This document shows positions 56,619 to 64,000 of a stretch of 64,000 nt of DNA, one piece after another. A model generated the notes under the pieces. It saw nothing but the letters and a program-made list of their open reading frames with translations. It had not been told where the DNA came from and searched no databases. The stretch comes from Hymenobacter rubidus (lineage in GTDB: Bacteria; Bacteroidota; Bacteroidia; Cytophagales; Hymenobacteraceae), in the NCBI RefSeq assembly GCF_016734815.1, contig NZ_JAERQF010000026.1, forward strand, positions 1-64,000. The letters run 5' to 3'. Position 1 is the first letter of the stretch, and the number at the start of each line of letters is the position of its first letter. The position numbers and the translations under genes were made by a program.

Positions 56619-57551
56619 TCAGCCACCATATTGCAAAGCCGATGTTAGCAGCTGACCTTTTTCATAGATGCTGTTAGCCTCTGTTGTGTTTAGTGCCTTT
56701 CGTCTTGCTACAAAGTAAATAGCAAATCCGGTGGTTATTAAAGGGAGTACAATGCCAAATTCGTCTATATACCATGGGGTTGTTGCAATGTTTTTTGTAA
56801 GCGGCGTAAATATTTGCTGAATATATAGATTGTGTGTGGCGTGAAGTATCATGCCCGGAAACAAGCTGCCGCTTTTAATAGTAAACCACGTGAAAATAAA
56901 GCTGGAGGAAATAATCATAACCGTAAAACAGGTTAAACCATACCAAAAGGGGGTACCGTTATTATAATCTCCAAATATCAAAACAGTATAATGCCACACT
57001 GCCCATATGATGCCAACCGTAAGAGATGTTTTGATGAAGCCGTACTTGTTGTAAAGTTCAGGTGTTAGAAACCCTCGCCAGCCTATCTCTTCACCAAGCG
57101 CATTTGCAGCGGTTCGGAATAAACCAAACGTTCCTGTCATGAGCACAAATAGAGGAATAACCCAATTTGAAGAAAGTGAAGAAATACCGAAAGAGGTAGC
57201 AACTCCTTTTACGAAGTCAGCATTATAAAACTTTCCGAAACCAACTGTCCAAATGATGACGTAGGTAATCAGCGAGTAAAGAATGGGAATAAAAAAGGCG
57301 CTTATTAGGTATTTGGGCTTTGGCCATCTCCATAATAGGCTATTAATAGGTTCCTTACATATGTGTTTTGTCAACAATGCAGCAATGGCTGGACACCACA
57401 TCGCTGCTGTAGTAAATAGCCTTTCAGCATTACCCGAGACTTTCAAGAGGACAGAAGTGACGTCAAAAATCCCAGTCATGAGAAATGTCAAAGCAAGAAA
57501 TATCCACACTTTTTTAGAGAAGAATTGATTGCCTTCGTTTATCATAAGCAT
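56619..57551 (-). CDS. CPBP-family intramembrane metalloprotease
   Basis: 310 residues from the ATG at 57551, about eight membrane spans. The CAAX-protease signature is present: first motif EEIGWRGFL with Glu-Glu and Arg, second motif FIFTWFTIKSGSLFPGMILHATHN, here seen as HATHN with the catalytic His. Such proteins often protect against or process bacteriocins. AT-rich like the neighbour at 56022. The longer open frame up to 57728 overlaps the LuxE-like gene's end and is not supported. Both genes follow leaders with a GTTAGC motif. Confidence 0.88.
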   Translation of the reverse strand: MLMINEGNQFFSKKVWIFLALTFLMTGIFDVTSVLLKVSGNAERLFTTAAMWCPAIAALLTKHICKEPINSLLWRWPKPKYLISAFFIPILYSLITYVIIWTVGFGKFYNADFVKGVATSFGISSLSSNWVIPLFVLMTGTFGLFRTAANALGEEIGWRGFLTPELYNKYGFIKTSLTVGIIWAVWHYTVLIFGDYNNGTPFWYGLTCFTVMIISSSFIFTWFTIKSGSLFPGMILHATHNLYIQQIFTPLTKNIATTPWYIDEFGIVLPLITTGFAIYFVARRKALNTTEANSIYEKGQLLTSALQYGG

Positions 57552-57709
57552 TGGTTTTGGTTTGCCGCTAACGCTAACATTAGGGTTGCCGAAACCGGCG
57601 CCCTGTAGGTTTCGGCAAGCTGCGCTATGTACGCAACGTCCCTTCGGGAAGCATGCCACCGTCGGCAGTGTTTGCGAAACAAGATAAGTTGCAAAGCGCT
57701 TGTCCGCAA
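57552..57709. other. right boundary of the AT-rich insertion
   Basis: Spacer between the protease start and the LuxE-like stop. It holds GCCGCTAACGCTAACATTAG (57563-57582) and a short hairpin GCCGAAAC / GTTTCGGC (57588-57617). Composition changes here from AT-rich to GC-rich. Confidence 0.5.
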
Positions 57710-58708
57710 CTACACCAATTGATTGCATCCCCGCACATCTGAGTTATCCATCCGGCCCAGGACCTCAAATGAGCCATCCTCGTGCATGCGCGCCAAATCC
57801 TTCGTTTCAATAAAAGCGCAGGAATCAATATTGGCCAAGTCAATCACATTGATGGCGCCATCGGCTCTATCGCCAATCGAAAACGGGTCCGAGGGGTCGC
57901 GTAGCAGCACCCGCAGCGGCGCAGGGCAGTGGAAACGGCCGTCGCCCAGCGAGTAGGCCTGGCTAAGTAGCTCCGTCATGCCGTACTCGGAATGAATGCC
58001 GGCCGGCCCGAAGGCCTGTTGCAACTCCTGGTGCAACTCCTCCCGAATCATCTCGCGGCGACGGCCTTTCATGCCACCGGTTTCAAGCACGGTGAGGCCT
58101 TGCAGCTCCGGCGCGGGGCCAGCTTCCGCCGCAAAATCCAGCAGCGCGTAGCTCACCCCAATGAGCATGACACGGCGGCCGGGCACCTGTTTCGCCTCGG
58201 CCAGCGCGGCGCGTAGGGCGGCGTGGTCGTGCAGGAAAAAGGCCGGTTGCGTCTGGCCCGATTGCCGGGCGAAATAGTCCACCATGGCCACCAGCGAGGA
58301 ATTGCCCTGCTCGAGGTAGGAGGGGAGCAGGGCCAGAAATATCCAGCCGGTGAGGGGGCCGTAGTAGTGCTCGAAGATGCGGGCGGCGTTTTCGCGATAC
58401 AGCGCCGGCTCGCGCACGAGGTGGCGGCTGCGCTGCTGCAGGGTGGTGCCGCTGCTCAAAAAGGTTTCTGCGGGTTCCCAGGCAGCCGGGTCGGTGCGTA
58501 TTTCGTGCGTCTTGAAGAACTCAATAGGCAGGAATGGAATATCCATCAGCCGGGCTATAGTGGCGGGGTCGCGGCGCAGTTGCGCGAGGTAGGCGGCGTA
58601 GGGCGGGCAGTGCGCGGCCTGGTGCCGAAACAAGGCCAGCGCGGCCGCCTCAAACGTGGCGCTGGTGACCGAAGGCAACCCGCGCAAAAAATCCTGCCGG
58701 AAACTCAT
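57710..58708 (-). CDS. LuxE/PaaK-like acyl-protein synthetase
   Basis: 332 residues. The adenylating domain shows FLSSGTTLQQRSRH, the acyl-AMP binding GTT-type loop, the EYGMTELLSQAY motif and the C-terminal RMDNSDVRGC. These match the LuxE-like acyltransferase/acyl-protein synthetase family, which activates a carboxylic acid and hands it on to a protein thiol. No lux or other acyl-reductase genes are near. Substrate unknown. Its stop is adjacent to the AT-rich insertion. Confidence 0.88.
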   Translation of the reverse strand: MSFRQDFLRGLPSVTSATFEAAALALFRHQAAHCPPYAAYLAQLRRDPATIARLMDIPFLPIEFFKTHEIRTDPAAWEPAETFLSSGTTLQQRSRHLVREPALYRENAARIFEHYYGPLTGWIFLALLPSYLEQGNSSLVAMVDYFARQSGQTQPAFFLHDHAALRAALAEAKQVPGRRVMLIGVSYALLDFAAEAGPAPELQGLTVLETGGMKGRRREMIREELHQELQQAFGPAGIHSEYGMTELLSQAYSLGDGRFHCPAPLRVLLRDPSDPFSIGDRADGAINVIDLANIDSCAFIETKDLARMHEDGSFEVLGRMDNSDVRGCNQLV

Positions 58709-58786
58709 ATCCAGATTGTGTAGTTAGTTGCGGTAATTGCAGATACCCACCGAACCAACGCGGGCTGCTATTCGTTGAAAAAAATG

Positions 58787-58793
58787 TACTTTG
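58787..58793 (+). promoter_or_regulatory. putative -7 element (TACTTTG)
   Basis: TACTTTG, 46 bp before the lipoprotein gene at 58840; an AT-rich leader surrounds it. Confidence 0.35.
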
Positions 58794-58839
58794 TGGCAGC
58801 ATCGGCCGTTGTGCTCCTGAATCTTCACTCCCTCTATTT

Positions 58840-59385
58840 ATGAACCTGTTGCGTACCCTCGGCGGCGCTGCCCTTTTCTGTTTGGTGGGCGCCAGCTTCA
58901 GCAGCTGCCTCAGTGCCCCAGACTATCCAATAACGCCTCACATTGAGGCCAATTCCGTGAAAGTTATACGCCTGAATGATATCAGGTCTGGGCTACGGGA
59001 TTCCATTGAAGTAGCGCTGAATTTTGAGGATGGCGACGGCGACCTGGGCCTGAGTCCTACCGATACAGCCGGCGCGTTTGCGTACAACAAGGGGCGCAAC
59101 CGCTACTACGAAAACTATTTTATTCAGCCGTACTACAAGAATCGGCAAGGTGTCTTTGTTCCGGTTATTTCAACCATCACGCAAAACGGTCGGTTTCCAC
59201 GTTTGACAAACGCGGATGCGCGTCCCGGTCCTATTAAAGGGGTTTTACGACGGGCAATCGGAATTTCGCTGATTGACACAGCCTACAGTGTGCGTCCCGG
59301 CCGGGAGTACTACTTCAAGGTGAGCATTGCCGACCGGGCCCTGCACGAAAGCAACGTGGTAACGACCGAAACAGTGAAGCTGTAG
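58840..59385 (+). CDS. hypothetical lipoprotein
   Basis: 181 residues with lipobox SFSSC. The mature part contains NFEDGDGDLGLSPTDT, a calcium-loop-like acidic stretch, and a strand-rich C-terminus EYYFKVSIADRALHESN. Similar proteins of unknown function are widespread in Hymenobacteraceae, from memory. Transcribed alone with a good terminator. Confidence 0.78.
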   Translation: MNLLRTLGGAALFCLVGASFSSCLSAPDYPITPHIEANSVKVIRLNDIRSGLRDSIEVALNFEDGDGDLGLSPTDTAGAFAYNKGRNRYYENYFIQPYYKNRQGVFVPVISTITQNGRFPRLTNADARPGPIKGVLRRAIGISLIDTAYSVRPGREYYFKVSIADRALHESNVVTTETVKL

Positions 59386-59405
59386 CAATCGGAATCAATT
59401 GCTAC

Positions 59406-59445
59406 ACAAAACGTCCCGCAGAGCGCCGCTTTGCGGGACGTTTTG
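59406..59445 (+). terminator. rho-independent terminator
   Basis: ACAAAACGTCCCGCA / TGCGGGACGTTTTGT hairpin after the lipoprotein gene. Confidence 0.92.
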
Positions 59446-59467
59446 TTTCTTAAACTCCCGGTTAAAA

Positions 59468-59564
59468 GCCGGTCATGCTGAGCGCAGTCGAAGCATCTCT
59501 ACCACAATAGTAAATAAATTACTTACGCGGTAAAGATGCTTCGACTGCGCTCAGCATGACCGGC
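59468..59564. repeat. intergenic inverted repeat, GTCATGC family, copy 11
   Basis: Arms GCCGGTCATGCTGAGCGCAG and complement, continuing TCGAAGCATCT; loop AT-rich. It lies between the lipoprotein gene and the E1 dehydrogenase, both ending here. Confidence 0.9.
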
Positions 59565-59579
59565 TGGCTACAAGCAAGA

Positions 59580-59587
59580 TAACTTTG
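59580..59587 (+). promoter_or_regulatory. isolated TAACTTTG on the plus strand
   Basis: Perfect TAnnTTTG but it faces into the 3' end of the minus-strand dehydrogenase gene. Either chance or an antisense start. Confidence 0.15.
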
Positions 59588-59596
59588 CATGCTTTT

Positions 59597-62017
59597 TTAA
59601 TAAATCTCTGGGAACTGCTCCGGCGCGGCTTCGCTCATCATCTCGTAAATGGTGTCGAATACATCCTCCGCATTAGGCTTACTGAAGTAGTCGCCGTCGG
59701 AGCTGTAGGCCGGGCGGTGGGGCTGGGCGGCCAGGCAGCGCGGCTGCGCGTCGAGGAAGCGGTAGGCCTGCTGCTCGTCCAGTACGTGTTGCATCATGAA
59801 GGCCGTGGCACCGCCGGGCACGTCCTCGTCGGCAAATACCACGCGGTTGGTTTTCTGAATGCTGTCCACAATGAGGTGGTCGGTGTCGAAAGGCAACAGC
59901 GTTTGCACGTCGATGACTTCGACCGAGATGCCGGCCTCGGCCAACTGCTTGGCGGCATCCAGCACAATGCGGCACATCGAGCCGTAGGTGACCACCGTCA
60001 CGTCGGTGCCGGTGCGCAGCACTTCGGGGCGGCCCAAGGGCAGCGTGAATTCGCCTACGTTGCTGGGCATCTGCTCCTTTAGGCGGTAGCCGTTCAGGCA
60101 TTCCACCACAATAGCGGGCTCGTCGCTGCGCAGTAGCGTGTTGTAGAAGCCGGCGGCCTGCGTCATGTTGCGCGGCACGCACACATGAATGCCCCGAATG
60201 CTGCCCAGAATCATCTGCATGGGCGAGCCCGAATGCCAAATGCCTTCCAGCCGGTGCCCCCGCGTCCGCACAATGAGCGGAGCTTTCTGGCCGCCTTTGG
60301 TGCGGTATTGGAGGCAAGCCAGGTCGTCGCTCAGAATCTGGATGGCGTAGAGCATGTAATCCAGGTACTGGATTTCGGTGATGGGCCGCAGCCCGCGCAA
60401 CGCCGCGCCAATACCCTGGCCGATGATGGTGGTTTCGCGAATGCCGGTATCGGTCACGCGCAGCTCGCCAAATTTGTCCTGCAAGCCCGCAAACGCCTGG
60501 TTCACATCCCCAATCTTGCCCACGTCCTCGCCGATGGCGAAGATGGCCGGGTCGCGCTGGAAATTGGCATCGAAGCAGGCTTGCAGCACCTCGCGGCCGT
60601 CCACCTGCGGCGCATCCGGCGCGAAAGTGACAGGCACTTCTTCAATATTGCCCACGGCCAGTTCACTCTGGCTGAACAGGTTGGAATTGTAGCGGTCAGC
60701 ATTCTCCGCGAGAAGCTGCTCTAGGTGGCGCTGCACCGAGCGGCGACCGAAGCTGCGCTTCTCGTGGCGCACGGCGCGCAGCACCCGCCGGATGGTCCGC
60801 ACAATGTCGGCCCGGATGGGGGTGGGGTTCACCTTCAGCTGCTCCACCATTTCGTGCAGCGTGTTTTCGGTGCCGGTGTCTGCCACCAAGCGGTCGAGCA
60901 GGGCAACGGCCTCGTCGCGCTCCGCTTTGATGGGGTCGAAGAAGGCGGCCCAGGCGGCCGTGCGAGCCGTTTTGATGACAGCAGCGGCTTCTTTCTCGAT
61001 GTCGTCGAGTTCCAGCTCGGTGGCGTGGCCCTCGGCCAGCAGCCACTCGCGCAGCTTGTGCAGGCAGTCGTGGGCTTCTTCCCAGCCCAGGCGGTCCTTG
61101 CTCTTGTAGCGCTCGTGCGAGCCGCTGGTGCTGTGGCCCTGCGGCTGCGTGAGCTCCGTGACGTGGATGAGGACGGGCACGTGCTGCTCGCGGCAGAGGG
61201 CGGCGGCGCGCTGGTAGGTATCCACCAGGCCGGGGTAGTCCCAGCCGCGCACGGCGAAGATTTCGAGACCCGACTGGCCTTCGCCGTCGCGCTGCAAGCC
61301 GGCCATGGCTTCCGAAATGCTTTGCTTGGTGGTCTGGTATTCAGCGGGTACCGAGATGCCGTAGTGGTCGTCCCATACGCTCACCAGCATGGGCACTTGC
61401 AGCACGCCGGCGGCATTCAGGGCCTCAAAAAACATGCCCTCCGAGGTGCTGGCGTTGCCAATGGTGCCGAACGCCACCTCGTTGCCGTTGGTCGACAGGT
61501 CGGTGAACTGGTGCAGCTCGGGGTTTTGGCGGAAGAGCTTGGAGGCGTAGGCCAGGCCCAACAGGCGCGGCATCTGGCCGGCGGTGGGGGAGATGTCGGC
61601 CGAGGAGTTCTTGCTGTGGGCCAGGGCCGTGAGGTTGCCGTCGTCGTCCAGCATGCGGGTGGCAAAGTGGCCGTTCATGGCGCGGCCGGCCGTGGCGGGC
61701 TCGGCCTCCACGTCGGGGTTGGCGTAGAGCTGGGCGAAATACTGCTGCCAGGTGAGTTGGCCAATGGCCACCATGAAGGTCTGGTCGCGGTAGTAGCCGG
61801 CGCGGAAGTCGCCGTTCTGGAAGGCGCGGGCCATGGCCAGCTGCGGCACTTCCTTGCCATCGCCGAAGATGCCAAACTTGGCCTTGCCCATAAATACTTC
61901 TTTGCGGCCCGCCAGCGAGGCATGCCGACTCTCCCAGGCCAGGCGGTAATCGGTGAGGAAGTCGGCCTTGGTGAGGGGCGCGGCCAGCGCGGGCACAGCG
62001 GTTTCGGCAGCAGACAT
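59597..62017 (-). CDS. fused 2-oxo acid dehydrogenase E1 alpha/beta subunit
   Basis: 806 residues from the ATG at 62017. Residues about 20-400 form the TPP-binding alpha domain (GTIGNASTSEGMFFEALNAA with the EGxFxEAL motif; usual GDG replaced by GNA) and about 470-806 the beta domain (IFAIGEDVGKIGDVNQAF; FVADEDVPGGATAFM-like end, VVFADEDVPGGATAF). The two subunits are fused as in other Bacteroidota. The complex decarboxylates pyruvate or branched-chain 2-oxo acids; E2 and E3 genes are not in the window, so the substrate is open. A perfect minus-strand -7 element lies 68 bp upstream. Confidence 0.93.
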   Translation of the reverse strand: MSAAETAVPALAAPLTKADFLTDYRLAWESRHASLAGRKEVFMGKAKFGIFGDGKEVPQLAMARAFQNGDFRAGYYRDQTFMVAIGQLTWQQYFAQLYANPDVEAEPATAGRAMNGHFATRMLDDDGNLTALAHSKNSSADISPTAGQMPRLLGLAYASKLFRQNPELHQFTDLSTNGNEVAFGTIGNASTSEGMFFEALNAAGVLQVPMLVSVWDDHYGISVPAEYQTTKQSISEAMAGLQRDGEGQSGLEIFAVRGWDYPGLVDTYQRAAALCREQHVPVLIHVTELTQPQGHSTSGSHERYKSKDRLGWEEAHDCLHKLREWLLAEGHATELELDDIEKEAAAVIKTARTAAWAAFFDPIKAERDEAVALLDRLVADTGTENTLHEMVEQLKVNPTPIRADIVRTIRRVLRAVRHEKRSFGRRSVQRHLEQLLAENADRYNSNLFSQSELAVGNIEEVPVTFAPDAPQVDGREVLQACFDANFQRDPAIFAIGEDVGKIGDVNQAFAGLQDKFGELRVTDTGIRETTIIGQGIGAALRGLRPITEIQYLDYMLYAIQILSDDLACLQYRTKGGQKAPLIVRTRGHRLEGIWHSGSPMQMILGSIRGIHVCVPRNMTQAAGFYNTLLRSDEPAIVVECLNGYRLKEQMPSNVGEFTLPLGRPEVLRTGTDVTVVTYGSMCRIVLDAAKQLAEAGISVEVIDVQTLLPFDTDHLIVDSIQKTNRVVFADEDVPGGATAFMMQHVLDEQQAYRFLDAQPRCLAAQPHRPAYSSDGDYFSKPNAEDVFDTIYEMMSEAAPEQFPEIY

Positions 62018-62084
62018 AGATAAGGTGCTAAAAATGGAGGGTGGGAATTTGGGAAGGGGAGAGCAGGCGGCCGGGGCCGGGGCG

Positions 62085-62092
62085 CAAAAATA
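62085..62092 (-). promoter_or_regulatory. -7 promoter element of the E1 gene (TATTTTTG)
   Basis: Perfect TAnnTTTG on the minus strand. Together with the element at 62134 it forms a divergent promoter pair. Confidence 0.6.
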
Positions 62093-62133
62093 CGGAATTG
62101 GGGCCGGGTGAGTGGGGTAGGCGGGTTTGGGCG

Positions 62134-62141
62134 TATATTTG
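62134..62141 (+). promoter_or_regulatory. -7 promoter element of the DUF1573 gene (TATATTTG)
   Basis: Perfect TAnnTTTG on plus. Because it is downstream of the most distal in-frame Met codons, it rules out the long start at 62127 and supports 62265. Confidence 0.6.
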
Positions 62142-62264
62142 GGGGGCCAGGCCACTGGCCGCTGCGTGCTGGTTTTCAGCGCGGCGGGGCTGTGGTTTCT
62201 TGCTTGGCGATGCAAGAACCACGCGGCCCCGGCTTTTGGTTATTTGCTCAAAGTACCGAGAATC

Positions 62265-63035
62265 ATGAAAAAACTTCTTACTATCTGCTTGCTGGCCCTG
62301 GCCGGCGCAGCCCATGCCCAGGGCGTGATGCAGTTTGAAACCGACAACCACGACTTCGGCAACGTGCCCGAGGGCACGATGGCCACCTACGAATTCAAGT
62401 TCAAAAACACCGGCAACCAGCCCGTGGTCATTGCCAACGTGCAGGCCAGTTGCGGCTGTACTACCCCAGACTGGACCAAAACGCCCGTGCTGCCCGGCAA
62501 GTCCGGCATCATCAAGGCCATGTACAGCAGTGCCGGCCGCCCCGGCGTCTTCAACAAAACCGTGACCGTGACCAGCAACGCAACCGACGCCAGCAAGGTG
62601 CTCAGCATCAAAGGCACAGTGCTGACCAAGGACCAGATTAAGCCCATGCTCACGCCGGCCCAGCTGGCCGCTTCGCCCCACATGGTCCTCGATAAAAGCC
62701 TGCACGATTTCGGCAAGATGGAAGCCGGCCAGCAGCCCACCGCCCGCTTTGTGGTGAAGAATACCGGCAAAACCGAGCTGGTGCTGGGCACCCTCACCGC
62801 CGGCTGCTACTGCGTGGGCTATAAAACGCCCCCCACGCCCATTGCGCCCGGCCAGAGCGAAGTCATTGAGCTGCTCTACAGCCAGCGCCAGCTGGGCCAG
62901 GTGAGCGACGCGGTAACCATTTCATCCAACGACGTGAGCGGCGACGCCAAGGTGACGCTCAAGGCCACCATCGTGCGCGACCTCAGCGGCAACAGCATGG
63001 TGAAGGAAAGCGGCACGGCCGTACCGTTTAAGTAA
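62265..63035 (+). CDS. DUF1573 repeat protein, exported
   Basis: 256 residues with a signal peptide ending AHAQG. Two DUF1573 domains are visible: first with NHDFGNVPEGTMATYEFKFKNTG, in part NVPEGTMATYEFKF, and the ASCGCTTPDW Cys motif; second with LHDFGKMEAGQQPTARF, in part KMEAGQQPTARFVVKN, and the AGCYCVGYKTPP motif. Ig-like beta-sandwich proteins of this type are abundant in Bacteroidota; role unknown. Divergent from the E1 gene. Confidence 0.88.
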   Translation: MKKLLTICLLALAGAAHAQGVMQFETDNHDFGNVPEGTMATYEFKFKNTGNQPVVIANVQASCGCTTPDWTKTPVLPGKSGIIKAMYSSAGRPGVFNKTVTVTSNATDASKVLSIKGTVLTKDQIKPMLTPAQLAASPHMVLDKSLHDFGKMEAGQQPTARFVVKNTGKTELVLGTLTAGCYCVGYKTPPTPIAPGQSEVIELLYSQRQLGQVSDAVTISSNDVSGDAKVTLKATIVRDLSGNSMVKESGTAVPFK

Positions 63036-63090
63036 GGACCGCAGATTTTAACGGATTTGACGGATTCCGCAGATTCATACGAATCATAGA

Positions 63091-63236
63091 AGCTGTTTAG
63101 AAAGTCAAAATCGTTGTCATCCTGAGCGCAGCGAAGGACCTTATCAGGTCAGAACAACGCCTATTCTGCCGTGATAAGGTCCTTCGCTGCGCTCAGGATG
63201 ACAGACGTGTAGGCAAATCAGACTTTCTAAACAGTT
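63091..63236. repeat. inverted repeat with extended outer arms, TCATCCTGAGC subfamily
   Basis: Outer arms GCTGTTTAGAAAGTC (63092-63106) and GACTTTCTAAACAGT (63221-63235) flank an inner hairpin TTGTCATCCTGAGCGCAGCG (63115 on) and its complement GCGCTCAGGATGACA. The outer arms are absent from all other family members. Confidence 0.88.
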
Positions 63237-63248
63237 TCAATTTTTCCT

Positions 63249-63283
63249 GAAGAGCCCTGCCGTTTTGGCGGGGCTTCTTTTTT
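63249..63283 (+). terminator. terminator-like hairpin
   Basis: GAAGAGCCCTGCC / GGCGGGGCTTC with a TTTTTT tract. Stem has one bulge and one mismatch. Confidence 0.75.
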
Positions 63284-63327
63284 GGATTGATGTTGGTACA
63301 TTGGTATTCAATCAAATTTTATTTTTC

Positions 63328-63855
63328 ATGAATACTTCAGCAATTCCGTCCACTGCCGAAACCGGCCCGGCGTACGTTGTGCCGGCGCAGACACGCATCG
63401 GCCACATTCATTTGCAAGTCACTGACATTGATAAGGCCTTGGGCTTTTACCGCGACATTTTGGGATTTCAGGTGGTGCAGCGGTTTGGGAACCAGGTGGC
63501 CTTTGTTTCGGCGGGCGGCTACCACCATCACATTGGGCTGAATACTTGGAACAGCCTGGGTGGGCCACCGGCCCGGAAACAGGGCGCGGGGCTGTACCAC
63601 ACCGCCATTCTCTACGCCACGCGGGCCGAACTGGCCGGGGCGCTGCGGCAATTGGTGACCAATAACTACCCCATCACCGGCTCGGCCGACCACGGCGTAT
63701 CGGAAGCCATTTACCTCGACGACCCCGACGGCAACGGGGTGGAGCTGTACTGGGACCGGCCTCGTGCGCAGTGGCCGCTGACGGCCGACGGCGGCGTGCA
63801 GATGTACACCCGCGCCCTCGACCTGGCGGCCCTGCTGGCCGAAGCGCCGCAATAA
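63328..63855 (+). CDS. VOC-family (glyoxalase-like) protein
   Basis: 175 residues from the ATG at 63328. The vicinal-oxygen-chelate fold shows HIHLQVTDIDKALGFYRDIL at the start of module 1, with metal His, HHHIGLNTW for the second ligand, and YLDDPDGNGVELYWDRP with the Glu ligand at the end. It resembles the catechol dioxygenase/CatE-like members, but substrate cannot be told. In-frame Met codons from 63265 overlap the terminator, so 63328 is preferred. Confidence 0.9.
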   Translation: MNTSAIPSTAETGPAYVVPAQTRIGHIHLQVTDIDKALGFYRDILGFQVVQRFGNQVAFVSAGGYHHHIGLNTWNSLGGPPARKQGAGLYHTAILYATRAELAGALRQLVTNNYPITGSADHGVSEAIYLDDPDGNGVELYWDRPRAQWPLTADGGVQMYTRALDLAALLAEAPQ

Positions 63856-63892
63856 GGCCGAAATCCTGCAATGCCCAAGGGGAAGCGCCGCC

Positions 63893-63900
63893 TATCTTTG
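63893..63900 (+). promoter_or_regulatory. -7 promoter element of ald (TATCTTTG)
   Basis: Perfect TAnnTTTG, 51 bp before the alanine dehydrogenase start. Same form as in tRNA-Ser and rnpB. Confidence 0.65.
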
Positions 63901-63951
63901 CACCACGAAATTTCACCCCTTGGTTTAACCCTCACTTCCACCCCTTCGCTC

Positions 63952-64000
63952 ATGATTATCGGCGTTCCTAAGGAGATTAAAAACAACGAAAACCGCGTGG
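63952..64000 (+). CDS. ald: Alanine dehydrogenase, 5' end only
   Basis: Only 16 codons are visible: MIIGVPKEIKNNENRV. This is the well-known N-terminus of alanine dehydrogenase (AlaDH/PNT family), which interconverts alanine and pyruvate with NAD. The gene runs off the window. Confidence 0.85.
   Translation, partial: MIIGVPKEIKNNENRV

Noticed and set aside
56518..57582. Integron attC sites
   Set aside because: The CTAACG words are suggestive, but I cannot find a full pair of R and L boxes with a palindromic core, nor an intI gene.
60725..62023. Open frame of 432 codons opposite the E1 dehydrogenase
   Set aside because: Shadow frame in GC-rich coding DNA. The minus-strand product has conserved TPP motifs over its whole length.

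Overview
The window is about 64 kb of GC-rich chromosomal DNA from a member of the Bacteroidota, most likely Hymenobacter or a close relative in the Cytophagales. The evidence is the gene families (a type IX secretion C-terminal domain, DUF1573 proteins, a fused E1 alpha/beta dehydrogenase, DUF4097, a UMF1-type MFS protein), repeated matches to the Bacteroidota -7 promoter element TAnnTTTG, weak ribosome binding sites, and high GC with Ala/Pro-rich proteins. No 16S gene is present, so the genus is an inference.

Region 1 (1-9.5 kb) is the end of the division and cell-wall cluster: murD, ftsW, murG, murC, ftsQ, ftsA, ftsZ, closed by a strong terminator. Four of its spacers hold long inverted repeats. 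Region 2 (9.5-31.8 kb) is mixed: an acyltransferase, a YebC-type protein, a TPR histidine kinase convergent with a LytTR response regulator, two tandem paralogous secreted proteins with a small membrane ORF between them, a TolB-like lipoprotein, a metallo-beta-lactamase-fold hydrolase, a DUF4097 protein, a Rof-like protein, urocanate hydratase, two NAD(P)-binding proteins, a DUF1624-like membrane protein and a PAP2 phosphatase. Region 3 (31.8-45.1 kb) holds a large secreted GH85 endoglycosidase with PKD, LamG-like and type IX domains, an M48 peptidase, a large secreted protein of DUF6770 type, nicotinamidase, two SDR enzymes, a GNAT acetyltransferase, malate:quinone oxidoreductase and type I asparaginase.

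Region 4 (45.1-52.7 kb) is the most interesting. A tRNA-Ser(GGA) gene is followed by a two-gene minus-strand module: a RecF/OLD-like AAA ATPase whose middle is strikingly AT-rich, and a PIN-domain nuclease 3 bp downstream. This is a candidate defence or toxin-like system. Further on are an MFS transporter, a DinB protein, an M1 peptidase, and an IS200-like Y1 transposase bracketed by REP-like palindrome doublets. It sits just upstream of the RNase P RNA gene, whose P12 arm carries an AT-rich inverted-repeat expansion.

Region 5 (52.7-64 kb) has a cytochrome c/sugar dehydrogenase operon, a sigma54-type response regulator that lacks its DNA-binding domain, an AT-rich two-gene insertion (SnoaL-like and CPBP protease), a LuxE-like acyl-protein synthetase, a fused E1 dehydrogenase, a DUF1573 protein, a VOC protein and the first codons of alanine dehydrogenase.

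Across the whole window runs a family of about a dozen intergenic hairpins whose arms resemble GTCATGCTGAGCGCAGTCG. They are absent from coding sequence and no mobility gene carries the same ends.
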